A stretch of 64,000 nucleotides of DNA from Massilia arenae (lineage in GTDB: Bacteria; Pseudomonadota; Gammaproteobacteria; Burkholderiales; Burkholderiaceae_D): assembly GCF_008014745.1 (NCBI RefSeq), contig NZ_VPFD01000013.1, forward strand, positions 122,661 to 186,660, given 5' to 3'. This document shows, piece by piece, positions 7,385-15,999 of this stretch. A program made the position numbers and the translations under genes. The notes under the pieces were generated by a model that saw nothing but the letters and a program-made list of their open reading frames with translations, was not told where the DNA came from and did no database searches. Each line of letters begins with the position of its first letter. Positions within the stretch are counted from its first letter, which is position 1.

Positions 7385-8957
7385 TCTGCCGTTCGCCCGC
7401 GCGCCATTGGCCGCGGCTGCGCTGCTCCTGCTCGCCGCCAACCCCGCCCAGGCGGACTGGCGGGTGACGCCGACGCTGACGCTCAGCGAGATCTGGACGG
7501 ACAACGTCAACCTGACCGAGGACGCGCTCGCGCACAGCGACCTGATCACCCAGGTGTCGCCCGGGCTCCGCGTCAGCAACCGAACCCGGCGCCTGACGGT
7601 CAACGCCTCGGCCCAGCTGCACGCCTTCGCCTACCTGCACGACAGCGACAAGCGCGGTCGCAATGGCGAACTCGGCGCCGACAATCCCGGCGTGAACAGC
7701 GTCCAGCGCAGCTACCGCGGCAACCTGCGAGGCGAGCTGGCGCAAGACCTGTTCTTCATCGACGCCACCGCCTCGCGTGGCCAGCAGAGCATCTCGGCCT
7801 TCGGTCCGCGGGTGACCAACGACGCCTACTCGCGCAACAACCGCACCGATATCGAGTCCTGGAGCATCAGCCCGTTCCTGGTCCACCGCTTCGGCAACAT
7901 CGCGTCCGGCCAATTACGCTATACGCGCGACTCGGTCGGCGGCGGCGACCAGATCGGCTTCCGGCGCACCGGCGGCGACACCATCCAGGCCACGCTGGCC
8001 AGCGGCCCGGCCTTCCGCACCATCGGCTGGGGGCTCAACTACACCGACCAGGACCTCAACGGCGGCCGCTACGGCGACTCCTCGCGCCAGAACCTCATGG
8101 CCAACCTGAGCTACATGATCAGTGGGCGCCTGTCGCTGCTGGGCAACGCCGGCTACGACCGCTACGAATACGAGGGCCTGGGCGGTGGGGAGCAGGGCGC
8201 CAACTGGTCGCTGGGCTTTCGCTGGACCCCGTCCGCGCGCACCATGCTGCAGGCGACCGCCGGCCGCCATTTCTACGGCAACACCGGCAGCCTGCTGGCG
8301 ACGCACCGCACGCGCAAGACCAGCTGGAACCTGAGCTACAGCGACGCGATCACGACCTCGCGCCAGCAATTCCTGCTGCCCGCGACCTTCGACACCGCCG
8401 GCCTGCTCGACAGCATGTTCGCCACGGCCTATCCCGATCCCGTCGAACGCGCGCGCGTCGTGGAAGCCTATATGACGCAGAACAACTTGCCGCCGTCGCT
8501 ATCGGACAGCATCAACTACCTGAGCAACCGCTTCATGCGGCAGAAGCTGCTGCGCGCCTCGATGATGTACCGCTCTGGCCGCAGCAGCGCGATGCTGTCG
8601 GCCCACGTCAGCGATCGCAACGCGATCTCCGACCAGCAGAGCGACAGTCCGCTGCTGGGAAGCCAGCAGGGCCGCTACAGCGACAACGTGCGCCAGACGG
8701 GGTTCGAGGCGAACTATACTTATCGGCTGAACTCGCGTTCCAACCTGACCGTCGCCTACGACGTCGACGACAGCGAGTCGCGCACCAGCGACTATCGCAA
8801 CTACCAGCGCATTTTCCGCGTCGGCCTGACCCGCAGCTTCGGGGATGCGCGCGCATCGATCGACCTGCGCCGCCGCAATGGCGACCTGGGCAACAGGATC
8901 AGTGCCGGCGAATTCACCGAGAACGCCCTTACTGCCACGCTGCACATGGCGTTTTGA
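7365..8957 (+). CDS. PEP-CTERM-system-associated outer-membrane beta-barrel protein
   Basis: 530 residues with a signal peptide (cleavage after AQA, about residue 30). Amphipathic beta strands repeat through the whole mature protein, and the last residue is an aromatic Phe (LTATLHMAF), the usual barrel-insertion signal. It fits the TIGR03016-type proteins encoded in exosortase A loci between the tyrosine kinase and the AAA ATPase, exactly its place here. Its probable role is in passing polymer or protein across the outer membrane; the family's biochemical function is not established. It starts inside the 3' end of the kinase gene, implying translational coupling. Confidence 0.87.
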   Translation: MTIITANLPFARAPLAAAALLLLAANPAQADWRVTPTLTLSEIWTDNVNLTEDALAHSDLITQVSPGLRVSNRTRRLTVNASAQLHAFAYLHDSDKRGRNGELGADNPGVNSVQRSYRGNLRGELAQDLFFIDATASRGQQSISAFGPRVTNDAYSRNNRTDIESWSISPFLVHRFGNIASGQLRYTRDSVGGGDQIGFRRTGGDTIQATLASGPAFRTIGWGLNYTDQDLNGGRYGDSSRQNLMANLSYMISGRLSLLGNAGYDRYEYEGLGGGEQGANWSLGFRWTPSARTMLQATAGRHFYGNTGSLLATHRTRKTSWNLSYSDAITTSRQQFLLPATFDTAGLLDSMFATAYPDPVERARVVEAYMTQNNLPPSLSDSINYLSNRFMRQKLLRASMMYRSGRSSAMLSAHVSDRNAISDQQSDSPLLGSQQGRYSDNVRQTGFEANYTYRLNSRSNLTVAYDVDDSESRTSDYRNYQRIFRVGLTRSFGDARASIDLRRRNGDLGNRISAGEFTENALTATLHMAF

Positions 8958-8983
8958 CCGCAATGTAAATCGACGGAACCACG

Positions 8984-10009
8984 ATGTACGAATCCTATTA
9001 CGGCCTGTCGGCCAAGCCCTTCCAGCTCCGCCCGGACCCGCATTTCTTCTTCGGTTCCAAGGGCCACAAGCGCGCCATGGCCTATCTCGACTACGGACTG
9101 TCGCAGGGCGAGGGCTTCATCGTCATCACGGGCGAAGTCGGCGCCGGCAAGACCACGCTGGTGCGCAACCTGCTGGGCCACATCCCGCTCGACCAGATCG
9201 TAGCGGCCCACATCGTCAACACCAGCCTCGACCCCGAAGACACGCTGCGCATGGTGGTCTCCGCCTTCGGCCTGCCCTACGAGGGCGCCAGCAAGGCCGA
9301 GCTGCTTAATCGCCTCGAACAATTCTTGCGATCGGTCGACCGCCAGGGCAAGCGCGCCCTGCTCGTGATCGACGAGGCCCAGAACCTGAATGCGCGCACG
9401 GTCGAGGAGTTGCGCATGCTGTCCAACTTCCAGACCGACGACCGCTCGCTGCTGCAGACCTTCCTGCTCGGCCAGCCTGAATTCCGCGCCACCCTGCACA
9501 GCCCCACCATGCAGCAGCTGCGCCAGCGCGTGATCGCCAGCTACCACCTGGGGCCGATGGACGCGCAAGAGACCCGTGCCTACGTCGAGCACCGCCTGGC
9601 CACGGTCGGCTGGAAGGGCGACCCGTCGTTCGACGACGCCGCCCACGCCGCGATCTACGCCTACAGCGGCGGCATCCCGCGCAAGACCAATACGCTGATG
9701 GACCGCGTGCTCCTGATGGGCTACCTGGAAGAGCTGCGCGGCTTCACCGGCGCCCACATCGAGGAAGTGGTGCGCGACATCTCGGACGAATTCCAGGCGC
9801 CGGAGGGACTGGGCGAGCCGGAACCGGCATCCATGCGCGCTGCCCCCGGCCAGCATGACCTGCAGCATGGCGAACGGCGCGGCGCCAGCGTCGAGCAGCT
9901 CGACGAACGCATGATGCGTCTCGAGAAATCGATCGTGTCGGTGCTGTCGATCCTCAAGAAGATCGCCGCCACCCCACCCGGCTCGGCGCGCCAGCTGGAC
10001 CAGGAATAA
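8984..10009 (+). CDS. XrtA-associated AAA ATPase (ExeA/GspA-like)
   Basis: 341 residues. An N-terminal ExeA-type segment (YYGLSAKPFQLRPDPHFFF) is followed by Walker A GEVGAGKTT (50-58), Walker B LLVIDEAQNL, sensor-like LLGQPEFR, and a C-terminal lid with IPRKTNTLMDRVLL. A variable tail of about 60 residues follows. It matches the putative secretion ATPase of PEP-CTERM loci. Cytosolic, presumably powering or ordering assembly of the export machinery with the outer-membrane protein encoded 26 bp upstream. Its exact substrate is unknown. Confidence 0.9.
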   Translation: MYESYYGLSAKPFQLRPDPHFFFGSKGHKRAMAYLDYGLSQGEGFIVITGEVGAGKTTLVRNLLGHIPLDQIVAAHIVNTSLDPEDTLRMVVSAFGLPYEGASKAELLNRLEQFLRSVDRQGKRALLVIDEAQNLNARTVEELRMLSNFQTDDRSLLQTFLLGQPEFRATLHSPTMQQLRQRVIASYHLGPMDAQETRAYVEHRLATVGWKGDPSFDDAAHAAIYAYSGGIPRKTNTLMDRVLLMGYLEELRGFTGAHIEEVVRDISDEFQAPEGLGEPEPASMRAAPGQHDLQHGERRGASVEQLDERMMRLEKSIVSVLSILKKIAATPPGSARQLDQE

Positions 10010-10030
10010 CCTTTCAGGAATGGACTTGGC

Positions 10031-10915
10031 ATGAAAATGACCGCTCCCGCCGCCCGCCCGCGTCCCGCGCCGGGCGAGAAGATCCGCAATGCGATGACCT
10101 GCGACGTCGAGGATTACTTCCAGGTCTCGGCCTTCGCCCCCTACATCGACCGCGCCAGCTGGCCGACCCGCGAATGCCGGGTCGAGGCCAATATGGAACG
10201 CATCCTGGCGCTGTACGAGCGCCATGGCGTGCGCGCGACCTTCTTCACCCTGGGCTGGATCGCCGAGCGCTATCCCGCCATGGTGCGCCGCATCGTCGAT
10301 GCCGGCCACGAACTGGCCAGCCACGGCTATGGCCACCTGCGCGCCTCGGACCAGAGCCGCGCCGAATTCGACAACGATATCCGCTCATCCAAGGCGCTGC
10401 TGGAAGACATCGGGGGCCAGGCGGTGGTGGGTTACCGCGCCCCGAGCTTCTCGATCGGCCACGCCAACCTGTGGGCGCTGGACGCGCTGCACGAAGCCGG
10501 CTACCAGTACAGCTCGAGCATCTACCCGATCGCCCACGACCACTACGGCATGCCGGACGCGCCGCGCTTCGCCTTCTACCCGAACGGCCCGGACGGGCTG
10601 CTCGAAGTGCCGATCACCACGGTCAAGATGGCGGGCCGCAACCTGCCGGCCGGCGGCGGCGGCTACTTCCGCCTGCTGCCCTACGCGCTGTCGCGCTGGA
10701 TGATGGAAAAGGTCAACCGCGAGGACGGCGAACCGGCCCTGTTCTACTTCCACCCGTGGGAAGTCGATCCCGGCCAGCCGCGTCCCGAAGGCCTGGGCGC
10801 CAAGGCGCGCTTCCGCCACTACGTCAATATCGACCGCATGGAGCGCCGCCTGGAACAGCTGGCGCGCGACTTCAAGTGGGACCGCATGGACCGCATCTTC
10901 CTGGACAAGCCATGA
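10031..10915 (+). CDS. XrtA-system polysaccharide deacetylase (NodB-type, DUF3473 tail)
   Basis: 294 residues. The NodB homology domain has the catalytic Asp in TCDVED (Asp25), metal-binding His93 and His98 in HELASHGYGH, and YRAPSFSIG. The DUF3473-type C-terminus contains FYFHPWEVDPGQPRP. The protein is expected to remove N- or O-acetyl groups from the exopolysaccharide. No signal peptide is seen, so it may act on lipid-linked or cytosolic intermediates. Its TGA overlaps the ATG of the next gene (ATGA). Confidence 0.9.
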   Translation: MKMTAPAARPRPAPGEKIRNAMTCDVEDYFQVSAFAPYIDRASWPTRECRVEANMERILALYERHGVRATFFTLGWIAERYPAMVRRIVDAGHELASHGYGHLRASDQSRAEFDNDIRSSKALLEDIGGQAVVGYRAPSFSIGHANLWALDALHEAGYQYSSSIYPIAHDHYGMPDAPRFAFYPNGPDGLLEVPITTVKMAGRNLPAGGGGYFRLLPYALSRWMMEKVNREDGEPALFYFHPWEVDPGQPRPEGLGAKARFRHYVNIDRMERRLEQLARDFKWDRMDRIFLDKP

Positions 10916-12009
10916 ACTCGATCATCGAAGCGGCGCAGGCCAAGCGCGCCATGCCCCCAGCCGCCGTCGACGCCCAGACCCTGCGCCTGATGCAGCCGCA
11001 GGATTGCGCCCGCTGGGACGCTTTCGTGCGCGCCTGCCCCAACGCCACCTTCTTCCACCTGTCGGGCTGGCAGAAGGTCATCGAGCAGTCGTTCGGCATC
11101 AAGACCTGGTTCTACTTCGTGGAGCAGGACGGCCAGATCCAGGGCGTGCTGCCGCTGGCCGAGATCAAGAGCCGCCTGTTCGGCCACTCGCTGGGCGCAA
11201 TGCCGTTCTGCGTGTACGGCGGCGTGGCCGCGGTCAACGACGGCGCGCGCCTGCTGCTCGACGAGGCGGCCGACCAGCTCGCGAAAAAGCTCGGCGTGGG
11301 CCACCTGGAATACCGCGGCATGCACCGCGCCCATCCGGGCGACGCCTCCTGGCATACCAAGGAACTGTACGTCACCTTCCGCAAGGAGATCACGGGCGAC
11401 GACGAGACCAATCTGAACGCCATCCCGCGCAAGCAGCGCGCCATGGTGCGCAAGGGGATCAAGCTCAACCTGAAAGGCGTGGTCGAGGACAACGTCGACC
11501 GCATGTTCGAGGCCTACGCCACCAGCGTGCTGCGCCTGGGTACACCGGTATTCCCGAAAAAATACTTCGCCCTGCTGCAGCAGACCTTCGGCGACGAGTG
11601 CGAGGTGCGCACCATCCTCACCGAAGACGAGCGCCTGGTCGGCTCGGTGCTATCGTTCTACTGGCGCGACGAAGTCGTGCCCTATTACGGCGGCGGCACC
11701 GACCTGGCGCGCAGCGTGGCCGGCAACGACTTCATGTACTGGAACCTGATGCAGGCCGCCGCCGCGCGCGGCTGCCGCATCTTCGATTTCGGCCGCAGCA
11801 AGCTCGGTACCGGCGCCTACGACTTCAAGAAGAACTGGGGCTTCGTGGCCGAGCCGCTGCCTTATGAATACAAGCTGTACGCATCGACCCAGCTGCCGGA
11901 CAACAACCCGCTGAATCCGAAATACCAGCTGTTCATCAAGATGTGGAAGAAGCTGCCGCTGCCGGTGGCGAACTTCCTCGGTCCCTACATCGTGCGCAAC
12001 CTGGGGTAA
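10912..12009 (+). CDS. FemAB-family XrtA/PEP-CTERM-associated acyl/aminoacyltransferase
   Basis: 365 residues with two GNAT-like halves typical of FemAB proteins. Characteristic stretches are CPNATFFHLSGWQKVIEQSFG near the N-terminus, RKQRAMVRKG in the middle and FDFGRSKLGTGAYDFKKNWGF near the C-terminus. FemAB enzymes add amino acids from aminoacyl-tRNA in peptidoglycan synthesis. The XrtA-associated branch is thought to modify the polymer or a carrier, but its substrate is unproven. The start ATG at 10912 overlaps the deacetylase stop; the open frame extends far upstream but without family similarity. Confidence 0.87.
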   Translation: MNSIIEAAQAKRAMPPAAVDAQTLRLMQPQDCARWDAFVRACPNATFFHLSGWQKVIEQSFGIKTWFYFVEQDGQIQGVLPLAEIKSRLFGHSLGAMPFCVYGGVAAVNDGARLLLDEAADQLAKKLGVGHLEYRGMHRAHPGDASWHTKELYVTFRKEITGDDETNLNAIPRKQRAMVRKGIKLNLKGVVEDNVDRMFEAYATSVLRLGTPVFPKKYFALLQQTFGDECEVRTILTEDERLVGSVLSFYWRDEVVPYYGGGTDLARSVAGNDFMYWNLMQAAAARGCRIFDFGRSKLGTGAYDFKKNWGFVAEPLPYEYKLYASTQLPDNNPLNPKYQLFIKMWKKLPLPVANFLGPYIVRNLG

Positions 12010-12013
12010 TGCC

Positions 12014-13207
12014 GTGCAAGACCTGCTGTTGCTGATCCATCGCATCCCCTACCCGCCCAACAAGGGCGACAAGATCCGCTCGTACAACCTGCTCAAGCAC
12101 CTGGCGCGCGACTACCGGGTGCACCTGGCCACCTTCGTGGACGACGCCGACGACTGGCAGCACGTGCCCAAGGTCGAGGCGATGTGCGCGAGCAGCCATT
12201 TCGCGGCCCTGAATCCCCTGCTGGCGCGCGTGCGCAGCCTGGGCGCGCTGGTGAAGAACCGCTCGCTGTCGCTGGACTACTACCAGGATGCGAACATGGC
12301 GCGCTGGGTCGAGCAGACCGTGGCGGCGCACAAGATCAAGCGCGTGATGGTGTTTTCCTCGCCGATGGCGCAATACGTCGACCACCATCGCGATGCGCGC
12401 CGCGTGATCGACTTCTGCGACGTCGACTCGGACAAGTGGCGACAATACGCCGACAAGAAGTCCTGGCCCATGAGCTGGCTGTACCGCCACGAGGCGCGCC
12501 AGCTGCTGCGCTACGAGCGCCAGGTGGCCAGCCAGTACGACGCTTCGCTGTTCGTGTCCGCACCCGAGGCCGACCTGTTCCGCCAGCTGGCGCCCGAGAG
12601 CGTGGCGCGCATCGGCCACTTCAGCAACGGCGTCGACACCGAGTATTTTTCGCCCGACCACGACTTCGGCAGCCCGTTCGCGCCAGGCGAGCGCGCGCTG
12701 GTGTTCACCGGCGCGATGGACTACTGGCCGAATGTCGACGCGGTGCAGTGGTTTGCCGACGAAGTGTTCCCGGCCCTCGCCGCGCAAGACCCGGCGCTGC
12801 GCTTCTACATCGTCGGCTCGCGCCCGAACCCGCAGGTCCAGGCCCTGGGCCAGCTGCCCGGCGTGACCGTGACCGGCACCGTGCCCGACGTGCGTCCCTA
12901 CATCCGCCACGCCACGCTGGCGGTGGCGCCGCTGCGCATCGCGCGCGGCATCCAGAACAAGGTGCTCGAGGCGATGGCCATGGGCACGCCGACCGTGGTG
13001 TCGCCGCAGGCGCTGGAAGGCATCGACGCGGTGCCGGACCAGGAGCTGGCGGTGGCCGACGGCGCCCCGGCCTGGATCGACACGCTGAACGGGCTCCTGG
13101 CCCGCGACAACCAGGACATGGGCCGCGCCGCACGCGCGCGGGTCGAACATCATTACAGCTGGCCGAGCAACCTGGCCTGCATCGAGGAGCGACTGGAATG
13201 CTCGTGA
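12014..13207 (+). CDS. XrtA-associated glycosyltransferase, stp1-type (GT-B)
   Basis: 397 residues. The N-terminal acceptor half begins LLLIHRIPYPPNKGDKIRSYNLLKHLA, the signature start of the PEP-CTERM sugar transferase 1 group. The C-terminal GT-B nucleotide-sugar half has VFTGAMDYWPNVDAVQWF and the donor-site region APLRIARGIQNKVLEAMAMGTPTVVSPQALEGI with its conserved Glu. It adds one sugar to the lipid-linked repeat unit at the cytosolic face. It starts just after the FemAB stop and overlaps xrtA by 10 bases. Confidence 0.9.
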   Translation: MQDLLLLIHRIPYPPNKGDKIRSYNLLKHLARDYRVHLATFVDDADDWQHVPKVEAMCASSHFAALNPLLARVRSLGALVKNRSLSLDYYQDANMARWVEQTVAAHKIKRVMVFSSPMAQYVDHHRDARRVIDFCDVDSDKWRQYADKKSWPMSWLYRHEARQLLRYERQVASQYDASLFVSAPEADLFRQLAPESVARIGHFSNGVDTEYFSPDHDFGSPFAPGERALVFTGAMDYWPNVDAVQWFADEVFPALAAQDPALRFYIVGSRPNPQVQALGQLPGVTVTGTVPDVRPYIRHATLAVAPLRIARGIQNKVLEAMAMGTPTVVSPQALEGIDAVPDQELAVADGAPAWIDTLNGLLARDNQDMGRAARARVEHHYSWPSNLACIEERLECS

Positions 13208-14781
13208 ACCCACCCAATGACCTGGCCGCCGCCGCACCGGGCGCCGCCACGACGCCGCTGGCCCCCTCGAGCGCGATGCTGACCGCGTTCGCGCTGCTGG
13301 CGCCGTTCTTCCTCTACCTCGGCACCTCCCAGTCGCTGGTGGCGATCTGGAACAGTTCCGAGACCTTCGCCCACGGCTACGCCATCCTGCCGATCAGCCT
13401 GTGGCTGATCTGGCGCCGGCGCGCGGTGTTCAACGCGGTGCCGGCACGGCCCTGGGCCCCGGCCCTGCTGCTGCTGGCGGTGCTGGGCGCAGGCTGGCTG
13501 CTGGCGCGCATGGGCGAGGTGCAGGTGGTGATGCAGTACGCCTTCGTGTCGATGTTCCCGGTGATCGCGCTGGCCATGCTGGGCCCGCGCCTGGCGGGCG
13601 CACTGGCTTTTCCCCTTCTTTTCCTGCTGCTGGCCGTGCCCTTCGGCGAAGTCTTCGTCGGTCCGCTGATCAACCTCACCGCCGACTTCACCGTGTGGGC
13701 GGTGCAGGCCACCGGCATTCCGGTGCTGCGCAACGGCACCCGCTTCGAGCTGCCCACCGGTTCCTGGTCGGTGGTCGAAGCCTGTAGCGGCGTGCGCTAC
13801 CTGATTTCCTCGTTCACCCTGGGTTGCCTGTACGCCTACCTGACCTACCGCTCCACCACCAAACGCCTGCTGTTCGTGGCGGTGTCGATCGTGGTGCCGA
13901 TCGTCGCCAACGGCCTGCGCGCCTACATGATCGTGATGATCGGCCACCTGTCCGGCATGGAGCTGGCCACCGGCGTCGACCACCTGATCTATGGGTGGGT
14001 GTTCTTCGGCCTGGTGATGCTGCTGATGTTCTGGATCGGCAGCTTCTGGCGCGACGACGACGAGCCTGCGCCTGCCGATGCGGCCACACCGATGGCCACG
14101 CTGGCCGCCATCCCGGGCAACCCGGCGCCCGCATCGACGGCCCGCATGGCGGCGATGTGCGCCGCCGTGGTCGCGCTGGCCGCCCTGTGGCCCGGCTTCG
14201 CGCGCTACAACGACGCCGCCAACCTCAATCCGCAACCGGTCCAGCTGTCCACGGTGGCGGTGGGCTGGCCGCAGGTGGCGCCGTTCGCCAGCTGGACCCC
14301 GCGCTGGGTCAACCCGGACGCGACCTACCGCGCCACCTTCCGCAACAGCGAAAGCATGCCGCCGGTCGCGCTCGACATCATGTACTACCGCAACCAGCGC
14401 AACGGCAAGGCCCTGATCAGCTCCGTCAACACCCTGGCCACTTCGGACGACGCCTGGCATGCCGTCGGCGGCGCAATGCGCAGCGAGACCCTGGGCGGCC
14501 AGCCGCTGACGCTGCGCGAGACGCGCCTGAACGGCCCGACCGGCCAGATCCTGGTGTGGCAGTGGATGTCGATCGACGGCCACCTGACGGCCAACAACTA
14601 CGTCGGCAAGCTGCTGCAGGCCCAGGCCAAGCTGCGCTTCCATGGCGACGACGGCGCCGTGGTGCTGTTGTCGGCGCCGGTGCGCGACAATCCGGAAGCC
14701 GCGCGCGCCGCCCTGCGCGCCTTCCTGGCGGGCCAGGGCCAGGCGGTCGAGCGCGCGCTGGACCATGCGCGCACCCATTGA
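13198..14781 (+). CDS. xrtA: Exosortase A fused to an EpsI-type domain
   Basis: 527 residues. The N-terminal exosortase half has about eight membrane helices and carries all three catalytic residues: Cys196 (VVEACSGVRYL), Arg241 (VANGLRAYM) and His262 (GVDHLIYGW). This transpeptidase cuts PEP-CTERM sorting signals such as VPEP in the protein at 166. The C-terminal half (about 310-527), after one more membrane helix, is the EpsI domain (FASWTPRWVNPDATYRATF, YYRNQRNGKALISSVN), encoded as a separate gene in some species. The start ATG at 13198 lies within the end of the preceding gene. It is the defining gene of the locus. Confidence 0.95.
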   Translation: MLVNPPNDLAAAAPGAATTPLAPSSAMLTAFALLAPFFLYLGTSQSLVAIWNSSETFAHGYAILPISLWLIWRRRAVFNAVPARPWAPALLLLAVLGAGWLLARMGEVQVVMQYAFVSMFPVIALAMLGPRLAGALAFPLLFLLLAVPFGEVFVGPLINLTADFTVWAVQATGIPVLRNGTRFELPTGSWSVVEACSGVRYLISSFTLGCLYAYLTYRSTTKRLLFVAVSIVVPIVANGLRAYMIVMIGHLSGMELATGVDHLIYGWVFFGLVMLLMFWIGSFWRDDDEPAPADAATPMATLAAIPGNPAPASTARMAAMCAAVVALAALWPGFARYNDAANLNPQPVQLSTVAVGWPQVAPFASWTPRWVNPDATYRATFRNSESMPPVALDIMYYRNQRNGKALISSVNTLATSDDAWHAVGGAMRSETLGGQPLTLRETRLNGPTGQILVWQWMSIDGHLTANNYVGKLLQAQAKLRFHGDDGAVVLLSAPVRDNPEAARAALRAFLAGQGQAVERALDHARTH

Positions 14782-14792
14782 CGGTCACGACC

Positions 14793-15977
14793 ATGCATAG
14801 CGAGCTGTCGGTCCTGAATGCCCAGCGCCCCCTGGTCGTGCACCTGGTCTACTCGCTCGACGTGGGCGGGCTGGAGACGCTGCTGGTCGACTGCATCAAC
14901 CGCCTGCCGCCAGAAAAATACCGGCATGCGGTGGTCTGCCTGACGCGTTATTCGGAGTTCGCCCAGCGCATCACCCAGCCCGGGGTCGAGCTGTTCGCCC
15001 TGAACAAGCCGCCCGGGAACGGCGCGCAAGTGCACGTCGACTTCTGGAAGCTGATGCGGCGCCTGCGCCCGGCCATCCTGCACACCTACAATCTGGCGGC
15101 GATGGAGTTCTGCTTCACCGCGGCGCTGGCCGGGGTGCCGGTGCGGATCCATGCCGAGCATGGCCGCGATGCATCCGACCCGCATGGCCTGAACAAGAAA
15201 CACAACTTCCTGCGCCGCCGCCTGGCCCCCTTCATCGACCGCTATATCCCGGTGTCCGATGACCTGCAGCGCTGGCTGGCCGACGTGGTCCGGATCCCGG
15301 CCACGAAGAACCACCCGATCAAGAACGGCGTCGATACCGGGCGTTTCAAGCCGCGTGCGGATGCGCTCACTGCCGCGCCCTGGGGTCCGGACGATATCGT
15401 GATCGGCGCCGTGGCGCGGGTGCAGGACGTCAAGAACCACCGCAGCCTCATGGCTGCCTTCGCCCTGCTGCGAGAACGCCTGCCCGCCCTGCGCGCGCGC
15501 CTGAAACTCACCATCGTCGGCGACGGCCCGCTACTGGGCGCGATCCGCGAGCAGGTGGCAGAGGCCCGCCTGCAGGACGCGGTCTGGCTGCCCGGCGCGC
15601 GCGCCGACGTGGCCGATCTGCTGCACGGCTTCGACGTGTTCGCCCTGCCCTCGCTGGCCGAGGGCACGCCGGTCTCGCTGCTGGAGGCGATGGCTTGCGG
15701 CTTGCCGTCGGTATGCTCGAACGTCGGTGGCATTCCGGAAGTGGTTGCCGACGGCGTGCACGGCCTGCTGGTGCCGGTCGAGGTAGACGCCTTGGCCACG
15801 GCGTTGGCGCGCTACGTGCAGGACCCGGCGCTGATGGCACGCCATGGCGCCGCCGCGCGTGCGCGCATCGAAGAAAAATACAGCATGGACGCCATGCTGC
15901 GCGCCTATATGGCGCTGTACGACGGCCTGCTCGCGCGCAAGGCGCCGGCCCGGCTGCATCAACCCTTGAATACCTAA
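14793..15977 (+). CDS. XrtA-associated glycosyltransferase, stp2-type (GT-B)
   Basis: 394 residues. It opens with VVHLVYSLDVGGLETLLVDCINRLP, the signature of the PEP-CTERM sugar transferase 2 group. A GT4-type C-terminal domain follows: RVQDVKNHRSLMAAFALL, IVGDGPLLGAI and the donor motif PSLAEGTPVSLLEAMACGLPSV with the E-x7-E arrangement. It acts in the cytosol on the growing lipid-linked oligosaccharide. It follows xrtA by 11 bp in the same operon. The sugar cannot be predicted. Confidence 0.9.
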   Translation: MHSELSVLNAQRPLVVHLVYSLDVGGLETLLVDCINRLPPEKYRHAVVCLTRYSEFAQRITQPGVELFALNKPPGNGAQVHVDFWKLMRRLRPAILHTYNLAAMEFCFTAALAGVPVRIHAEHGRDASDPHGLNKKHNFLRRRLAPFIDRYIPVSDDLQRWLADVVRIPATKNHPIKNGVDTGRFKPRADALTAAPWGPDDIVIGAVARVQDVKNHRSLMAAFALLRERLPALRARLKLTIVGDGPLLGAIREQVAEARLQDAVWLPGARADVADLLHGFDVFALPSLAEGTPVSLLEAMACGLPSVCSNVGGIPEVVADGVHGLLVPVEVDALATALARYVQDPALMARHGAAARARIEEKYSMDAMLRAYMALYDGLLARKAPARLHQPLNT

Positions 15978-15999
15978 ACAACGCAGGAAGTGAACGAGC

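Noticed and set aside
8801..10336. 511-codon minus-strand open frame opposite the ATPase gene
   Set aside because: Mirror of the high-GC gene on the other strand; composition-driven, His/Gln/Val-rich, no motif.
13153..14778. 541-codon minus-strand open frame opposite xrtA
   Set aside because: Antisense shadow with low-complexity His/Arg/Gln content; xrtA has all catalytic residues.
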